DNA from: Tupaia tana
Taxonomy: Eukaryota; Chordata; Mammalia; Scandentia; Tupaiidae
NCBI GenBank assembly: GCA_026018925.1
Contig: JAKSZU010000007.1
Location: 99,783,501 to 99,847,500 of the forward strand
DNA length: 64,000 nt
Direction: 5' to 3'
The position numbers were made by a program, and so were the translations under genes. Positions 45,510 to 59,793 of the stretch are shown in pieces (the stretch's first letter is position 1; each line of letters begins with the position of its first letter). The notes under the pieces were generated by a model. That model had not been told where the DNA came from, ran no database searches, and saw only the letters and a list, made by a program, of their open reading frames with translations.

Positions 45510-46375
45510 CGTGAAATGAGGCAGAAGAAAATCCTTTGCGAGCAGTAAAATATCACAAAATCAAGTCACTGTTCTCGTTAGTGGCTCTGTGTCAGCCCGG
45601 AGTTGCTCAAGGCTTCTCCCATGTGTGACAATGACATTCTTCTGTCCCCACCCTCCCCTCCAGCCGAGGACGATGTGCAGAATTATTTGCAGTGTCTATA
45701 AAAACATGCATGATTAAACATTGACACTAGCAAAACTATTCTTTCTAATGAAAGTGCCACTCTTGTGGTGAAGAGACCGAGAACGCCACCCGGCGTGTGC
45801 GCCATGGGGACCATCCCACTTCTCCACAGTTGGGAGTGCGATTCGCTGTCTCCACTGCAGAGGAGTCTCGTGACTGCCCAGCCCACGGTGCTCGACCACA
45901 GAGCTGTTGGTCTCCAAGCCTCCCCTTCTAGGAACAGCAGGCGCTGGCCCCACACAGCACCCAGGAGAGGCCCACTTGCAGCGTGCGGTTGGCCACGGGC
46001 ACGGCTGTCCCTTTCCAGTGGAAATTCGTGCTGTCTGAAGAGTATCCTGGTTGAGAGTTAAAAATGGCAGACGCTACTCCATATGAAAAGGTGAAAGAAT
46101 CCTCTTTAGATTATGTGTGTAAAGAACAGCAAGAGGGTAGAATGCCAAGAACTGGATCACCTCAGGGCTGGACAGTGACACGGTCGTAAAACGCAGGCTC
46201 GGTGCTGCAGACCCAGGGTAGGCTCTGTGAAGGGGAGTGGAGACCCCCGTGACCCGAGCTGGGGGAGCTGCAGGGCCCAGAATCAGGACCCTGTGGCCAG
46301 AGCCCTGTCTCTATCTCACTAATGTAAGAAATTACCAATAAATAAAAAAAAAGAAAAAAAAAAAGAAAGAAACTC
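45510..46375. other. Unassigned sequence
   Basis: Ends in an A-rich run at 46340-46370, possibly the tail of an old retroposon starting near 46150. Confidence 0.4.
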
Positions 46376-47282
46376 ATTCGCTTATGCGACAGTTATTTCC
46401 TGAGGCCCACAGCATGTCAGCAATTATTCCTAAGAACCGGCTACGAGAGTGAGCAAAACCCTTGACTTTGAGGAGCAAACAACTCACGGGAAAGAAAGAC
46501 AAGATAGAAATAAATAAGTAAAATAGACCACACACCAGGCAGTGTAAGTGTAAGAGAAAAAGAAACAAAGGACGAAAGGGGGGACGAGATGTTGGGGAAG
46601 GGTTACTGAGACTGGGAGGGAGCTGGGAAGAGCCTCGCCGTGAAGATGACTTGTGAGCAGAAAACCGCAGAAGACGGGGGTCGGCCCCGCCACTCTCAGG
46701 GCACGGGACCGGCCAGCAGCGAGTACCAGCCCCGGGCAGGAGTGTGCTGGGAAGGTTCAAGAAGCAGTCATGGTGTCCATAACAGCTGGAAAGTGTCAGA
46801 AGATGGGGCCAAGGTGACAGGCAGTAAGACCATTCCAGGCCTCAGACTGCAGCCAAGACCTCGGCTTCCGCTCTGAGTGAGAAGCGAGGATGCTGGGAGG
46901 ATGTGCGGTGAGTGCGATCCAGGCCGACCCGGCTTCAGCGTCGCCCTGCTGCGTGCTGACCGGCTGCGGGGCCCAGGACAGACACAGCAGACCAGGCAGG
47001 AGGCTACTGCAGTACTCCAGGTGGGGAAGGGTGTGGGTTGGACCGGGTCGGGAGAGCGCTGGTGAGGAGGGCCCAGAGGCCAGTTTCATTCTACAGGTAG
47101 GACTGGCAGGTCGTGCTGGCCAACTGAGTGTGGACGGGGAGAAACGAGGGGGAGAGAGGATCACGCTCTGGGTGTAAGCCTGGGAGAACCCTGCCGCTGT
47201 GAGCTGAGATGGAAACGCAGGGGTTACTGGCTTGGGGGCGGCAGACACTTGATCACATTGTATTTGAGATGCTTAGTGAGAC

Positions 47283-47530
47283 CTGGCTCCATGGGGTAGC
47301 AGTAACAACCCATCAGGAGATGCTGGATCCCAGCAAGTGACCGTGGTTCAAATCCCAGGCCTGGTCAGCCTGAAATACACCAGGCCTGCTTGAATGCCCA
47401 CGGTCCGATGGGCTAGCGGGCTGGAGGAGGGGACGGAGGTGTGACCAGGCCCGCGGAGTCCCCCCATGTCTCTCGCTCTCTCACGTGTGCACACGTGCCT
47501 TATCACGAAAAAAACATTTTTAACAAAAAG
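47283..47530 (+). mobile_element. tRNA-derived SINE, old
   Basis: ACCGTGGTTCAAATCCC B box, then a body with TGAATGCCCACGGTCC, and CACACGTGCCTTATCACG before an A-rich end. Confidence 0.6.
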
Positions 47531-47879
47531 AAACATCTGCGTAGACATCCAGACGGAGAGGCCAAGTGGACAGAGTCCCAGTCGTGAGTTCAGAGGATGT
47601 GTCTGGGCTGGAGATTGGCGTTTCAGGGTCTGGGCACACCCACACACTTACAGCCGCCACGTTAGGCGAGGCAGCAAGTGTGGGCAGCAGAGCAGGAGTC
47701 CCAGGCTGGGCCTTGGGCTGCTCCGAAGACGGGCAGAGCCAGCAAGGGGAGCTGAGAAGCCGTCAGAGAAGGAAGGGAGCCAGGCTGGCCGGGAGGGCCT
47801 GGGAACTGCGCCAGGAGCATGTCTGTCTGTCAGATGCTGTGGCCACATCAGAAAAGAGGACTTGGAAATGATGTGGGGT

Positions 47880-48132
47880 TGGGATCAGCAGATGGCGTAA
47901 TAGCTATGTAGCTGGACTCCCATGTAGTCGACCATGGTTCGAGTCCCAGACTCGGTGGCTTAAACTCACACCGGGTGCGTGTGCGTGCGTGCCCAAGATC
48001 CCGAGAGGAGAATGGAGGAGAAGGGATTGTGTCATGGCCGTCTGCCCTGAGGGGTGATTTCTCGCTGTCTATCTCTCTGTCTCTCTCTGTCTCTCTGGCG
48101 AGCACACATGCCCTATAGCAAAAACCTCTCCA

Positions 48133-48178
<46 letters not shown>

Positions 48179-48180
48179 AA
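47880..48180 (+). mobile_element. tRNA-derived long SINE with long A tail
   Basis: GGGATCAGCAGATGGCG head, GGTTCGAGTCCC, roughly 31-base A run plus GAAAG. Imperfect duplication GATGTGGGGTT/GATGCTGGGTT. Confidence 0.93.
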
Positions 48181-48309
48181 AGATGCTGGGTTCGACAGAA
48201 GGACAGTCGCAGGTGACTATCGGAGGAGAAGCCTTCACAGGTAAGTGGAAGCAAGAACCGTGCTGAAGAGGAGTCGGGGAGGCCTGGGAGAAGACATGGA
48301 GGCGGCCAG

Positions 48310-48819
48310 TGTAGACCGCTCTCTAGGGAGAACACGTTCAGATTGCCATTGGCTTGAGGTGTCGTGACAGAGGTTTGCAGAGAAAGAACTGTAGCTTAAG
48401 GAGAAACAGGGTCAAAAGAAGGTGTTTTGTTTATTTATCTTGATTTTTAGGTAGGAGAAATGCTGCCAAGTCCGCATGCTTGTGACAATGAGCCAGTGGG
48501 AGGTTAAACAGCTAATACAACTCCCAGGGCCTCAGCCGTAGCGTGTGCCCCCGTCCAGGGCCCGGATTGGCTGTGCGTGCCCCGGGACGTGGCTGTGTGC
48601 CGCGGAGCCTTCGTGCTGCCGATCTCATAACTTCCTCCAGGGACTCACGATATTAGCAATTTCTTCTATGGCTCAACTAGTTCCTGGCGGCGATAAGGGG
48701 AACAGTAAGTACCTAATACCTTGCTAGTAGAGTCCATAATAATTACACTTTTTTGATACAGTTTACTTTCATTAAAAGAGTTTTAGAAACAGACATAAAA
48801 TATGATTACCTGCCCTTGG
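48310..48819. other. Unassigned sequence with one arm of an inverted repeat
   Basis: The arm is at 48710-48785; see the entry for the inverted repeat. No gene seen. Confidence 0.4.
48719..48759 (+). repeat. Inverted repeat, left arm
   Basis: 41 bases starting CCTTGCTAGTAGAGTCC, identical to the reverse complement of 50323-50363. Weaker similarity continues to about 48785. Confidence 0.93.
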
Positions 48820-49110
48820 GTTGTTTTTTGTTTTCTGGGTTTTGTTTTGTTTTGTTTTTTTTTTAGGTTTTTGCCATAGGACATATGCACTCTCCAGAGA
48901 GAGACAGAGAGAGATAGAGAGAGGGAGTGACAGGTCACTCCTGAGGGGATGGCCACACTGTAATCCCTTCTCCATGCTCCTCTCGGGATATTTGGAAAGT
49001 ATGCACACATGCCCAGTGTGATTTTCAAGCTGCCTGCCCAGTCCAGAGTTCGAACCATGGTCGGCCATGTGGGAGCCCAGCAACCTAACCTCCATCTGCT
49101 CTGCTGGCTT
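48820..49110 (-). mobile_element. tRNA-derived long SINE, antisense, older
   Basis: TTTAGGTTTTTGCCATAGG, purine tract, CTGTAATCCCTTCTCC, GTTCGAACCATGGTCGG. Confidence 0.85.
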
Positions 49111-49137
49111 CTCTCCCCTTACACTTCAATAAGAATC

Positions 49138-49412
49138 GGGACCAGCAGTTAGCATAATGGCTATGTCACTGGACTCCCATGTAGTCGACCACGGTTCGAG
49201 TCCCAGACCCGGTGGCTTAAACTCACGCCGGGTGCATGTGCGTGCGTGCTCAAGATCCCGAGAGGAGAATGGAGGAGAAGGGATTGTGGCGTGGCCATCC
49301 CCCCTGGGGGGTGATTTCTCGCTTTCTGTCTCTCTGTCTCTCTCTGTCTGTCTTGCGAGCACATACGCCCTATGGCAAAAACCTCTCCAAAAAAAGAAAA
49401 GAAAAAAAAAGA
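49138..49412 (+). mobile_element. tRNA-derived long SINE, young
   Basis: Subfamily 'b'. Short duplication AAGAATC. Confidence 0.94.
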
Positions 49413-50129
49413 AGAAGAATCACTGTTGATTCCAAAATGCAAAGACCGTCACCGCAGGCCTAGACAGTCTTTGCCCGCTGGCCTCGGTTGCGGTTATGGG
49501 TGTCTGACTTCACCTCGCCTATTCAGACTTCCAGCGGCAGCAGGATGTGCCTTTCCGAGTCGGGGACCTGTGGACCGGGATCCTCTAAAGCAGTGGGACC
49601 TTCACCTTGGAGGTGATGCGGCAGGAAGAAGCCCTGCCCCACAGCCACTTTCACCCATGTCAGTGCTACTTGCTCTGCTGTCACCTTAACCAAGGCCTTC
49701 AAGGGCATGTCATCTTCAGAGCTGTGGTTTCCTGCCCGGCTGCAGCTCAGCGTACACTACAACACCTTCGACCTCTCCCCGTCACTTCACCTCCCCAAAC
49801 CAGCGCCGAGACCTCTGCACAGCAACAGCGATGGGGCTCCTCTCCAACCTCGCAGCCCTGCTCCGTCGCGGGATTACCTACTCAGGCAGCAAACGAGTGG
49901 TAGTTCTCACCGCAGAGCTCCCTGCGCCCTTCCTGTTAAATATGGCGTGACCAGGCCCCGTTGCGGGGTTCTCTGTCCGTCTGTCTCTCTCTCTCATGCA
50001 CATGCTCTCCATAAATAAAGGACAAACATATTAAAGCTAGCTATACAAAACTGAAACTATAAGAGAATAGGGATATGGTAGCAGCAAAGAAACCAGAAAA
50101 CAAAACTCTTTTAATGGAAGTATATTTGT
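49413..50129. other. Unassigned sequence inside the inverted repeat
   Basis: No exon recognised. Frames of 60-105 codons occur on both strands. A 35-base segment near 50060-50095 is echoed in direct orientation at 50376-50410. Confidence 0.4.
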
Positions 50130-50311
50130 GGGACCGACAAGTGGCATGGTGGTTCAAGGTACTGAACTCCCACATGGCCGGCTACAGTTCAGGTCTAGGA
50201 CCTGGTGGCTTGCCTTCTCACTTCCTCCCTCTCCGTCTCTCTCTGATCAAACTGGAAAATAATCATGATAATAATAAGTAAAGTTAAATAAAATAATTCT
50301 TTAAAAAAAGA
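50130..50311 (+). mobile_element. Short tRNA-derived SINE
   Basis: GGGACCGACAAGTGGCATGG, GTTCAGGTCTAGG, TCACTTCC, (AAT)n-like tail. Target duplication AAGTATATTTGT on both sides. It split the right arm of the inverted repeat. Confidence 0.9.
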
Positions 50312-50322
50312 AAGTATATTTG

Positions 50323-50363
50323 TATCAAAAAAGTGTAATTATTATGGACTCTACTAGCAAGGC
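50323..50363 (-). repeat. Inverted repeat, right arm
   Basis: Reverse complement of 48719-48759, identical over 41 bases. The homologous extension (CTCTTTTAATGGAAG) lies on the far side of the SINE at 50106-50120. Confidence 0.93.
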
Positions 50364-50784
50364 ATTAGATATTTAGGCTATACAAGAATAGGGCTATGGT
50401 AGCAGCAAGAAGCTGTCTAATTTTTAAATTTGTACACACAAAGAATCCACAGAAGGCTGAAGCAGTTGGGAGAAGGAGAACAGAGGAAATATTTGCCCTG
50501 TCAATATATCAAGACTTAAGACAACGCTGTGGCAAAAAAAGTCCTACAGGACTAATTCAGGGAGGAGCAGCTAGAACAACGGAAGGCTCAGAATCATGCA
50601 ATGAATGTATTTGCATTACATATGTGTGTGAGTACATGCACATGTATGACAAGCATGATCAGATGAAGATACGTTGCTCAGTGTGCATTGCTGAACACAT
50701 TTGCTTATTTTACAGAGAAAAGAAAAGAAAATCCCTACCTCACACATGTACATAAATAGGCTCTTGATAAATTAAAAGTCTAGA

Positions 50785-50915
50785 TTTGAACAAAAAGAAA
50801 AAGAGAGGAGGAAGGAGGGAAAGAGGGAGAGAGAGACACAGAGAGAGGGAAAGTAAAATAGAAGAAAGGAAAGAAAGAAGGAAGGGAGGTGAGAAGGGAG
50901 GGAGGAAAGAGAAAG
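50785..50915 (+). repeat. Purine-rich low-complexity tract
   Basis: Mixed GA/GGA/GAAA sequence, irregular. Confidence 0.85.
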
Positions 50916-50919
50916 AGTA

Positions 50920-53650
50920 TCTCTGTTCCCTCTGGTGGGGAAAGGTACCATCGCCATATTCCCAAAGAGTAACTCCTAAGGTCAAGAACTTAGGTATTTT
51001 ACTATTCCAAACGCACAGACTGTCACCAAGCTGCTGCCTCCTCGTCCTATTCACCTTCTTCTTGGTGTCTGAGGAAACTGCCTTGCGACCTGCTGGGCTT
51101 GGGGCTGAAGAGGGCCCGAGCCTGAGCACTGGGCACAGCGGGCGGCCGCACCTGTCAGGCATCACAGGCACCTGAGCGCGGGCATCAGTCCTCAGGAGTC
51201 GCATTCCTGCAGGATGGCGCCTGGTGACCCCGGAAAGAGGCTGCCCCTCCATGGGCAGGAGCCTCCACCCCACCCCCACTCCCCACCCCCACCACCCCTC
51301 ACCTTTCGCCCAGCAGTCATGGCTGAGAGTGCCCCAGAGGGCCTCAGGGCCTCTGCAGATGCCCCCACTAGGCCCCCTCCTGTCCGCTGCCTCCCCAGCC
51401 ATCCTGGCAGCAGCCGGCCGATGCCCACACTGAGGAGCTCGGGCACCACGAGCACTCCACGTGCCTGCCATCGTTTGACCTCCCCAAGGGCCCCCTAAGG
51501 GGAGCAGTACATGACGCCCTTCCATGCAGGTGGGACGGTGACCCGCCTGCTCATCCCACAAGGAACGCTCACAGCGGGGCTCAGAGCACAGCGGGGCTCA
51601 GAGTAGGCTCGCCTTCCCCTCCAGGACACAGGGCCGGCTGCCTGGGGCTGCTGTTCAGGTCAGGCAGAGAGACTCTGCGAGGGCCGCCGCCCACCCCAGC
51701 TCTGGGAGGCCCGGCAGGGACCAGAGCTCTCTGGAATCTGCAGAGACTGGGACATCAAGGCCTGATACCGCCCCACCAGGCAGCTCCGTCCCTGAGTGCG
51801 TCCCTCCCCAGTGACCCCCGGCCGGGCCCAGGTGCTGGCCACAGGCGGCATAACGAAGGACAGACGGACAGACACAGGGCAGGGCAAGTTGGAGGTTAGC
51901 TCCCCTCCCTGCGGCAGGCCCTGGGGTGGAGAGGCCTGGGAGGAGAGCCCCCGCCCCCGGCCCGGCACGTGCTGCAGGACCACGTGTGGACCTCCATGAT
52001 GGCAGAGACCGGGCTCCTGTGAGGGCCTCAGGGGGGCAGGGGCAGCGTCTGGGGCAAGAGCGTGACCACTAGGGTGAGTTCACGTGGGATGTGCGCCCTA
52101 GCGTCCAGGGTCAGCGCACCCCACAGGCGGAGGGCAGGAGGAGAAACCAGCCTCAGGGGCCGAGCCCAGGCCCCCGGATTGGAATGGGAAGAGCGTTTCG
52201 GTACCACCCGACCTGGGCCCATCCATGGTACCACCTGAGCACAGTGAGTCCACTGAAACGGGGCCTCGGGGTTAGGAGACCCAGCTGGTCCGCGGGGCCC
52301 GGGAAGTCGCTTCCCCTCTCCTCCCGGCCTTGGTTCTTCAACCGGGAAGCGGGCAGTTAGACATCGGGGTCTCCGACTCTCCATTAAGCTCCACACGCGG
52401 AAAATGGGATGGCTAGACATTCTGCTTTCTGAAATTCTTTCCTGTCCTAACACTTGAAGCGTCACGAATGCGCTTTCTGAGCTTTCTCTCGGGATGAGCA
52501 GGGGCCTTCGCTCTCCCAGGGCACCTCTGCCCGCAGCAGCTCCGGGCCGCTCTGACCGGGAAGCGCTGTGGTCAGCTGGGCACCTTCCGGAGAATTACCA
52601 GCAACTTCCGCCCTGGACAGATGGACAGGGTGCCCTCTGCGCAGGAGACGCCCACAGGGGCAGGAGGCCCCGGGGAGGCTTGGGCTGCAGCTCCGACCCC
52701 CCACCCCACACCTCCACCCCTGCGCCAGCCCTGCAGAGGTGCAAACTGCCCCACCAAACACTGCAGGTGATTGTCTCAGGCCAGACTCCGACTGTTCAAG
52801 GAAAGCGCGAGAGGTGACTGGACACAGAGACTGGGCTCTCTGACCTGGCAGGCCATGCTCAGGACTGAAGGGGCTCGGGCTGAGACACTGCTCTGACCGT
52901 GGACGCTGAAGGACAGGTGGCCCCAGCCATCACTCTGCGGCAGGAGCAAGCGGCCATGACTAACCCGAGGGCTAAGCCGCAGAGGCTGTGAGCTACCCCT
53001 GCACTGAGCTTCCCTTTCAGAGAGACCGAGAGCTCCGGGGTGGACAGTTGCTGGTTGGTTTTGCTGAGTTGGCCACAGTGCCCGGACGTCCCATGAACAC
53101 TACTGACCGAACACACCGTGGGGCGTTGACTTGATTCCCAGGCCCCAAGACAGGACATAAGTGAAATGAGGTGAAATTAAAGTAGAGTTGGGGAAAGGTC
53201 TGGAGCAATGGTCCTCAACCTGTATGTATGTTTTTTCAAATACCGGGTGATTTTTTTTTTCATTTATTTCTTCCATCAGAGAGGGAGAAACAGAGACCCA
53301 GAAGGACAAGCACACGCCTCAGAGTCTACACTGTGGTCACCCGGCCTCAGCTGGCCAAGCCGCTGGCACACATGCACACTGCACGCCCTCAGAGGGCCGA
53401 GATGAGGACCCAGGGCCACTCCTGTGGGTCCAGTGGCATCACCTGGCCTTCACCAGCTCACAGTGACACACCAGCTCTGTGACTCACCAACCACTTGGAA
53501 CCCTCAAATGACTGAGACTTTCCACACGGCAGTCCTGAAGCCCCCCACACACGCACACACGCTCCCCCACAGCTTGCACAAACCCGGAGAGCAGTGGCCT
53601 GGTTCCCAGACTCAGGAGGCAAGGCTGCCGGGAGAATCTCTCCCTGAAGA
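50920..53650. other. GC-rich, SINE-free segment, no gene recognised
   Basis: The longest stretch without the main SINE. Many overlapping open frames (up to 273 codons on the minus strand at 50740-51561) with no domain, splice-site chain or family match that I can see. Confidence 0.4.
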
Positions 53651-53664
53651 CTCTCACTGAGGAC

Positions 53665-53905
53665 TTTGTATTTTATCTTATTTTTTATTAATTGCCAGAG
53701 GGTGTGTGAGCTCACAAGAAAGAGGGAGAAAGCACCACCAAAAGGGCATGGTCACACCATAATCCTCCATCCCTCCTTCCAGCCAGCTTTGGGGGCACCC
53801 AGTCACATGCACCCAACTTGTTTACAAGCCACCGAGGCCAGGGTTTGAGCCGTGGTCAGTCATGGGGGATCTAGCTTTCCATGGACAACACTTAAGTGTT
53901 GTGCT
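53665..53905 (-). mobile_element. tRNA-derived SINE, old, antisense
   Basis: AATTGCCAGAGGGTGTGTG, GGTCACACCATAATCC, ACAAGCCACCGAGGCC, GAGCCGTGGTCAGTCATGG. Confidence 0.65.
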
Positions 53906-54210
53906 GTGGAGCACGCCCTGGTGGAGGACTTTGAAGACAGCTTGTGCAGGAAAAAGGCCCCTGGGCGCTGTACCGTGGCTACTGGCTGGTCCTGCTCATG
54001 CCTTGAGTCAGGAGGAGTAATCTGATAATCATGTCTTTCTTTACATCTTTTCTTTTTTAAAAAATAGAAAATATTTTCAATTTTAAATAAGTACTGACAA
54101 TAAGATAACAAATACTAGTGCACGTCCTACTCATAATTAACAAATGACTCTATGCCTCATTTGCTTCAGGTGCTTTGTCATTTAATGCAGGGCAGTCTCT
54201 GTGATCCACA

Positions 54211-54232
54211 CCCCCCCCCCCCCCCCCCCCCC
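54211..54232 (+). repeat. Poly(C) run of 22
   Basis: Uninterrupted C22; length may be unreliable because homopolymers are hard to sequence. Confidence 0.9.
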
Positions 54233-54369
54233 GTTCCTGTTCCCCCTCGCAGAGGCCAGCCCCATCCAGGAGTTCGCACGCACTTTCACCGTCCATACCT
54301 TCTGTTGCTCCAGTAGCAAAGCAAAAGAAGTCTTATTTCTCCCATCCTTCCAAAACTTGCTATTTCCAG

Positions 54370-55080
54370 CCTCATATTTTTGCCAGTCTGATTGCGGTGA
54401 GCTAGTATCTCATCGTTTTAATTTGCATTTCTCTGACTACTAGGAAATTTGAGCACTTCTCATATGTCTGTTGTCCTTCTAAACTTCCTTTTCTGTGAAT
54501 GGTTTATTCATATGTTTTGCCCATTGTCTTATCAGTTTGTTAGAGAATTCTTTTAATATTCTGGTTACAAAGCCAATAAATACACTTTTCTAGTCATATA
54601 GAAATAATAAAGACATTTTAAATTAGATACATAAAGCCATTTGGTACTTTCCTTTGTCATCTGTCCTTTTGTCACTTCAGAATATTTCCAGGTCCATACA
54701 GTAGCACAGCATTGAGATGCAATGTTCCGTGAGGCACTCGCATGTGGGAAGGTTCTGATTCCAGTCCAGAGACCTCTCCGAGCATGTTAAACACATGCTT
54801 ACGTGTAGTCTGGGGAGGGTGAAAACGGGTGGGTTGTAGCATCAAGGTTCTGTTGGGGATGCGCTGTGTGTATAAACATAAGAAGGAAGGAGGGGAGGAA
54901 GGAAGGAAAATAAAGGAGGATTGATTTTTTTTAAAGATATTTCTATCACACCATGGAAATATTGTCCTTTTTTTTTCTGAAAGATTTTTCACATGTAGTC
55001 ATTTACTCTATCAGGGTTTCTGTTTTGAATATGGTGTGAGGTAGGGATCCAGTTTTATATGTTTTAAAACATATATATTC
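54370..55080 (-). mobile_element. L1 fragment, antisense
   Basis: Complement text: CAGTCTGATTGCGGTGAGCT, TTTAATTTGCATTTCTCTGA, CATATGTTTTGCCCATTG; the tail part at 54985-55075 (GTGTGAGGTAGGGATCCAG) is also L1. Confidence 0.75.
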
Positions 55081-55948
55081 AGTATTTTTCAGACTCTAGA
55101 TATGCAAACTTTGCAGACTCTGGATATGCAATCTGTCAGTGAGATGTGAGAACAATTTAGTGTGTTCTAGCTACCATTTTTCAAACAATGAAATAATGTA
55201 GAAAAGATCAGACTGCACTGCATTCAGTAAAGGTGCATGATGTTTACAGAATACATATACATACAGTCATACATTGCTTAACAGGATACATTCTGAGAAA
55301 TGGGTCACTAGGTGATTATCATTATGTAAACATCATAGAGTGTATTTACACAAACTAAGATGGTATAACTTCCTACACACCTAGGCTATATACTATAGCC
55401 TCTTGCTTCTAGGCTATAAACCTATACATCATGTTATTATATTGAATATGTAGGCAATTGTAACAGTGTATTTGCATATCTAAACACAACTGCAGATGGA
55501 AATAGTACAGTTAAATTATGTTATACAAGATAATGAAATAGTGCATCTGTACAGGACACTTACTGTGAGTGGAACTTCCAGGATTGGAAGTTCTCTAAAT
55601 TAGTCAGTGAGTGAGCACTGAGCAAATGCGAAAGTCGAGGACAATACTATAACACTTCTCTAGACTTTAAAGGCACTGCTTTGGCTACACTGTATTTATA
55701 AAAATATTTTCTTTCTTTAATAATAAATTAACCTTAGCTCACCATAACTTTTTACTTTATAAGCTTTTCATTTTTTTAACTTTTGACTCTTTTGTAATTA
55801 TATTTCACTTAAAACACAAACACATCATTTAGCCATACAAAAATATTCTCTTTTTTTACATCCTTTTTCTGTAAGCTTTTTTCTTTTTTTGTTTGTTCGT
55901 TTGTTTGTTTTTTACTTTTCAAACTTTTTCGTTAAAATCTAAGACACA

Positions 55949-56048
55949 GGGCTATGTTATGGTGTTGAGGTACACAGTCTCCCACATTAACCAACTGTGG
56001 TTCAAGTCCCAGATCTGGTGGCTTGCTTTCTCACCTTTCCTTTTGATT

Positions 56049-56092
<44 letters not shown>

Positions 56093-56163
56093 GTCTCTCT
56101 CTGTCGAAATTAAAAAAAAAAGTAATAACAACAAATAGAATTAAATTTTTTTAATTTTTTTTT
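55949..56163 (+). mobile_element. Short tRNA-derived SINE inside the DNA transposon
   Basis: GGCTATGTTATGGTGTTGAGG, TGGTTCAAGTCCCAG, TCTCACCTTTCC, (TC)n at 56052-56104, GTCGAAATTAAA and AAT-rich tail. Confidence 0.85.
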
Positions 56164-56169
56164 AAATAA

Positions 56170-57841
<1,672 letters not shown>

Positions 57842-58676
57842 AAATAATCGAAGACCAACACACACATGTAGCACAGACCCACACAGAGTCAAGATCGTCA
57901 GTATCACTGTCATCCACCTCCTCTTCTTATCCCACTGGAAGGGCCACGATGAGCAAACAACGTGAGAGCGAATCAAGCATAAGAGAGAATGAGGCGGTCG
58001 GGAGACGGTGAACTCCAGACGCACAGAGCTGCTGGCAGCGTAACAGGGCGCACCGCTCTACAAGAGCCTTCTTTAGTAAATAGGGGGAGTACACTTGAAA
58101 ATGATGATAAAATATATAGCACAGCAAGTACACGAGCCAGTCCATCACCACTTCTCGTCAAGTGCTCTGCACTGCGCATAGTGACACGAGCTGGCAGCAC
58201 GGGCGGCTTGCTTACATCCGAGTCACCACACACACGGCCCCACACGTGACCAACGCACTGCACTGCCACACTGTGGGTGCAACAGCACCACCAGATCATG
58301 GGAATTGTCCAGCTCCATTGCAGTCTCGTGGGGCAATCATCATACGCAGTGCATCACTGAGCATCATGTGATGCGTGACTGTGCATGTCCTGGGTCATGA
58401 AATAAAACGCATTTCTGTGGATTATGGTCAAACTGTAGGGATTAGGCTAAAAACCGAAGCCCATTCTGATCCTGCTTGTTTATATCATCTCTTGCATATC
58501 ACAGACTTATTTGTGTCCAGGTTCGTTTCTGGGCTCTTCCATTTCTTTGCACTCTGCTTACTACAGTATTTCATTTGTTAAGCTTCTCCTCTACGCCACT
58601 CTTTAAAATAGTCTTGATTTCTTGACCATTTTTCTTCCATGTGAACTGTACACTCATTAGTAAAAATAAAAGAAAC

Positions 58677-58973
58677 TGGGGCTGGCAGGTGGCATGGTGG
58701 TTAAGGTGGATGGAATATCGCACATGGACACTTCATAGTTCAAGTCCCAAGCCCAGCAGCCTGTACAATGTCAAGTGTGTGTACATTCATGCCCAAAATC
58801 TTGAGAAGAGAATGAAAGAGAAGGGACTGCAGCCTGGCCATCCCTCCAGGGGTGATTTCTTCCTTTCCTTCTCTCTCTGCCTCTCTCTGGGGAGCGAGCA
58901 CACTATGGGGAAAAAATTTTGAAAAGAAAAAGAAAACAAAGAAGAGAAAGGAAAAGAAAAAGAAAGAAAAGAA
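58677..58973 (+). mobile_element. tRNA-derived long SINE, diverged
   Basis: GGGGCTGGCAGGTGGCATGG head, CATAGTTCAAGTCCC, CCATCCCTCCAGGGG, GGGAAAAAATTTTG. Duplication AAAAGAAACT. Confidence 0.88.
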
Positions 58974-59109
58974 ACTCTATAGAACATTAGTTAAAAACAC
59001 TTTGAGTTGTATTCATTAGTTTGGAGAGAATTGACATTTATAATATGAATCCTGGCCTAGCTTTTCTTGATTATATTTCTTTTATTTCCTTCACTATCTA
59101 AGTTTTTCT

Positions 59110-59390
59110 GATGGTTAGGTATTTATTTCATAAACATTTCTACGTACCAAGCCACCACCAGGTGCTTCACAAACCATTAACTCGCTGAAGCTTCATAACC
59201 CCTTTATGAGCTGTAGCCCCTATACTTCCTATTCTGCTGTCGTGTTTCAGATGAGAAAACTTAGGAACAGAGGCCTAAGTTTCTCAGGGTCACACATCAA
59301 AAAAGGATGACAGACGGGATCTGGATCCAGGCAACCTGGCCCCATAGTCCTTGTGGGTATCCGCTGTGCCCGCTGTCTCTCCAAACGTCC
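59110..59390 (+). repeat. MIR element, sense
   Basis: CAGATGAGAAAACTTAGGAAC, CTCAGGGTCACACATC, GGCAACCTGGCCCCATAG: the MIR core and 3' part. Confidence 0.82.
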
Positions 59391-59558
59391 CGTCAGACAC
59401 ATTTCTAAGTACCTCAGCATGCTGACAGACACAATCGCCAAACTCGCTGAGATGTCACCGTCATTAGCATGGGTCTTTTACTGGTTCTTGCTGGCATATA
59501 AGACTATTAATACTTCCATGATATCCCATTTTTATTGTGGTGAAATATTCTATATGTA

Positions 59559-59793
59559 TTTTTTAAGGTGTTTGCCAGAGAGAGAGAGAAGGAAACAGTG
59601 AAAAGGAATGTGGGCAATCGGCTCCCCGAGGGGATGACCACACCACAATTCCTTCTCCTCCATTCTTCTTCTGGGACCTTGGGCATGCACGCACATGTGC
59701 CTAGTGTGACCATCAAGCCACCAGGTCCAGGACTCAAACAGTGGTCAGCCATGTGGGAGTCCAGCCCCTTAACCACCACGCCGCTTGCTGACT
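59559..59793 (-). mobile_element. tRNA-derived long SINE, antisense, older
   Basis: AAGGTGTTTGCCAGAG, GACCACACCACAATTCC, CACGCCGCTTGCTGACTC. Duplication CTATATGTA. Confidence 0.87.

Larger units (their letters stand above)
46376..48310 (+). repeat. Ancient mammalian-wide repeat, fragmented
   Basis: Ordered fragments: TTATTTCCTGAGGCCCACAG, ATTCCAGGCCTCAGACTGC-like text, GGAGGCTACTGCAGTACTCC, TTTGAGATGCTTAGTGAGAC, AGACATCCAGACGGAGAGGC. Two SINEs interrupt it. The order matches a long, old element I recall from placental genomes but cannot name. Confidence 0.5.

Noticed and set aside
49831..49950. Short frame beginning MGLLSNLAALLRRG
   Set aside because: Looked like a small mitochondrial protein start but is only 39 codons, with no supporting context or recognised relative.
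50740..51561. 273-codon minus-strand frame
   Set aside because: Ends in a translated purine/pyrimidine tract and has no recognisable domain.
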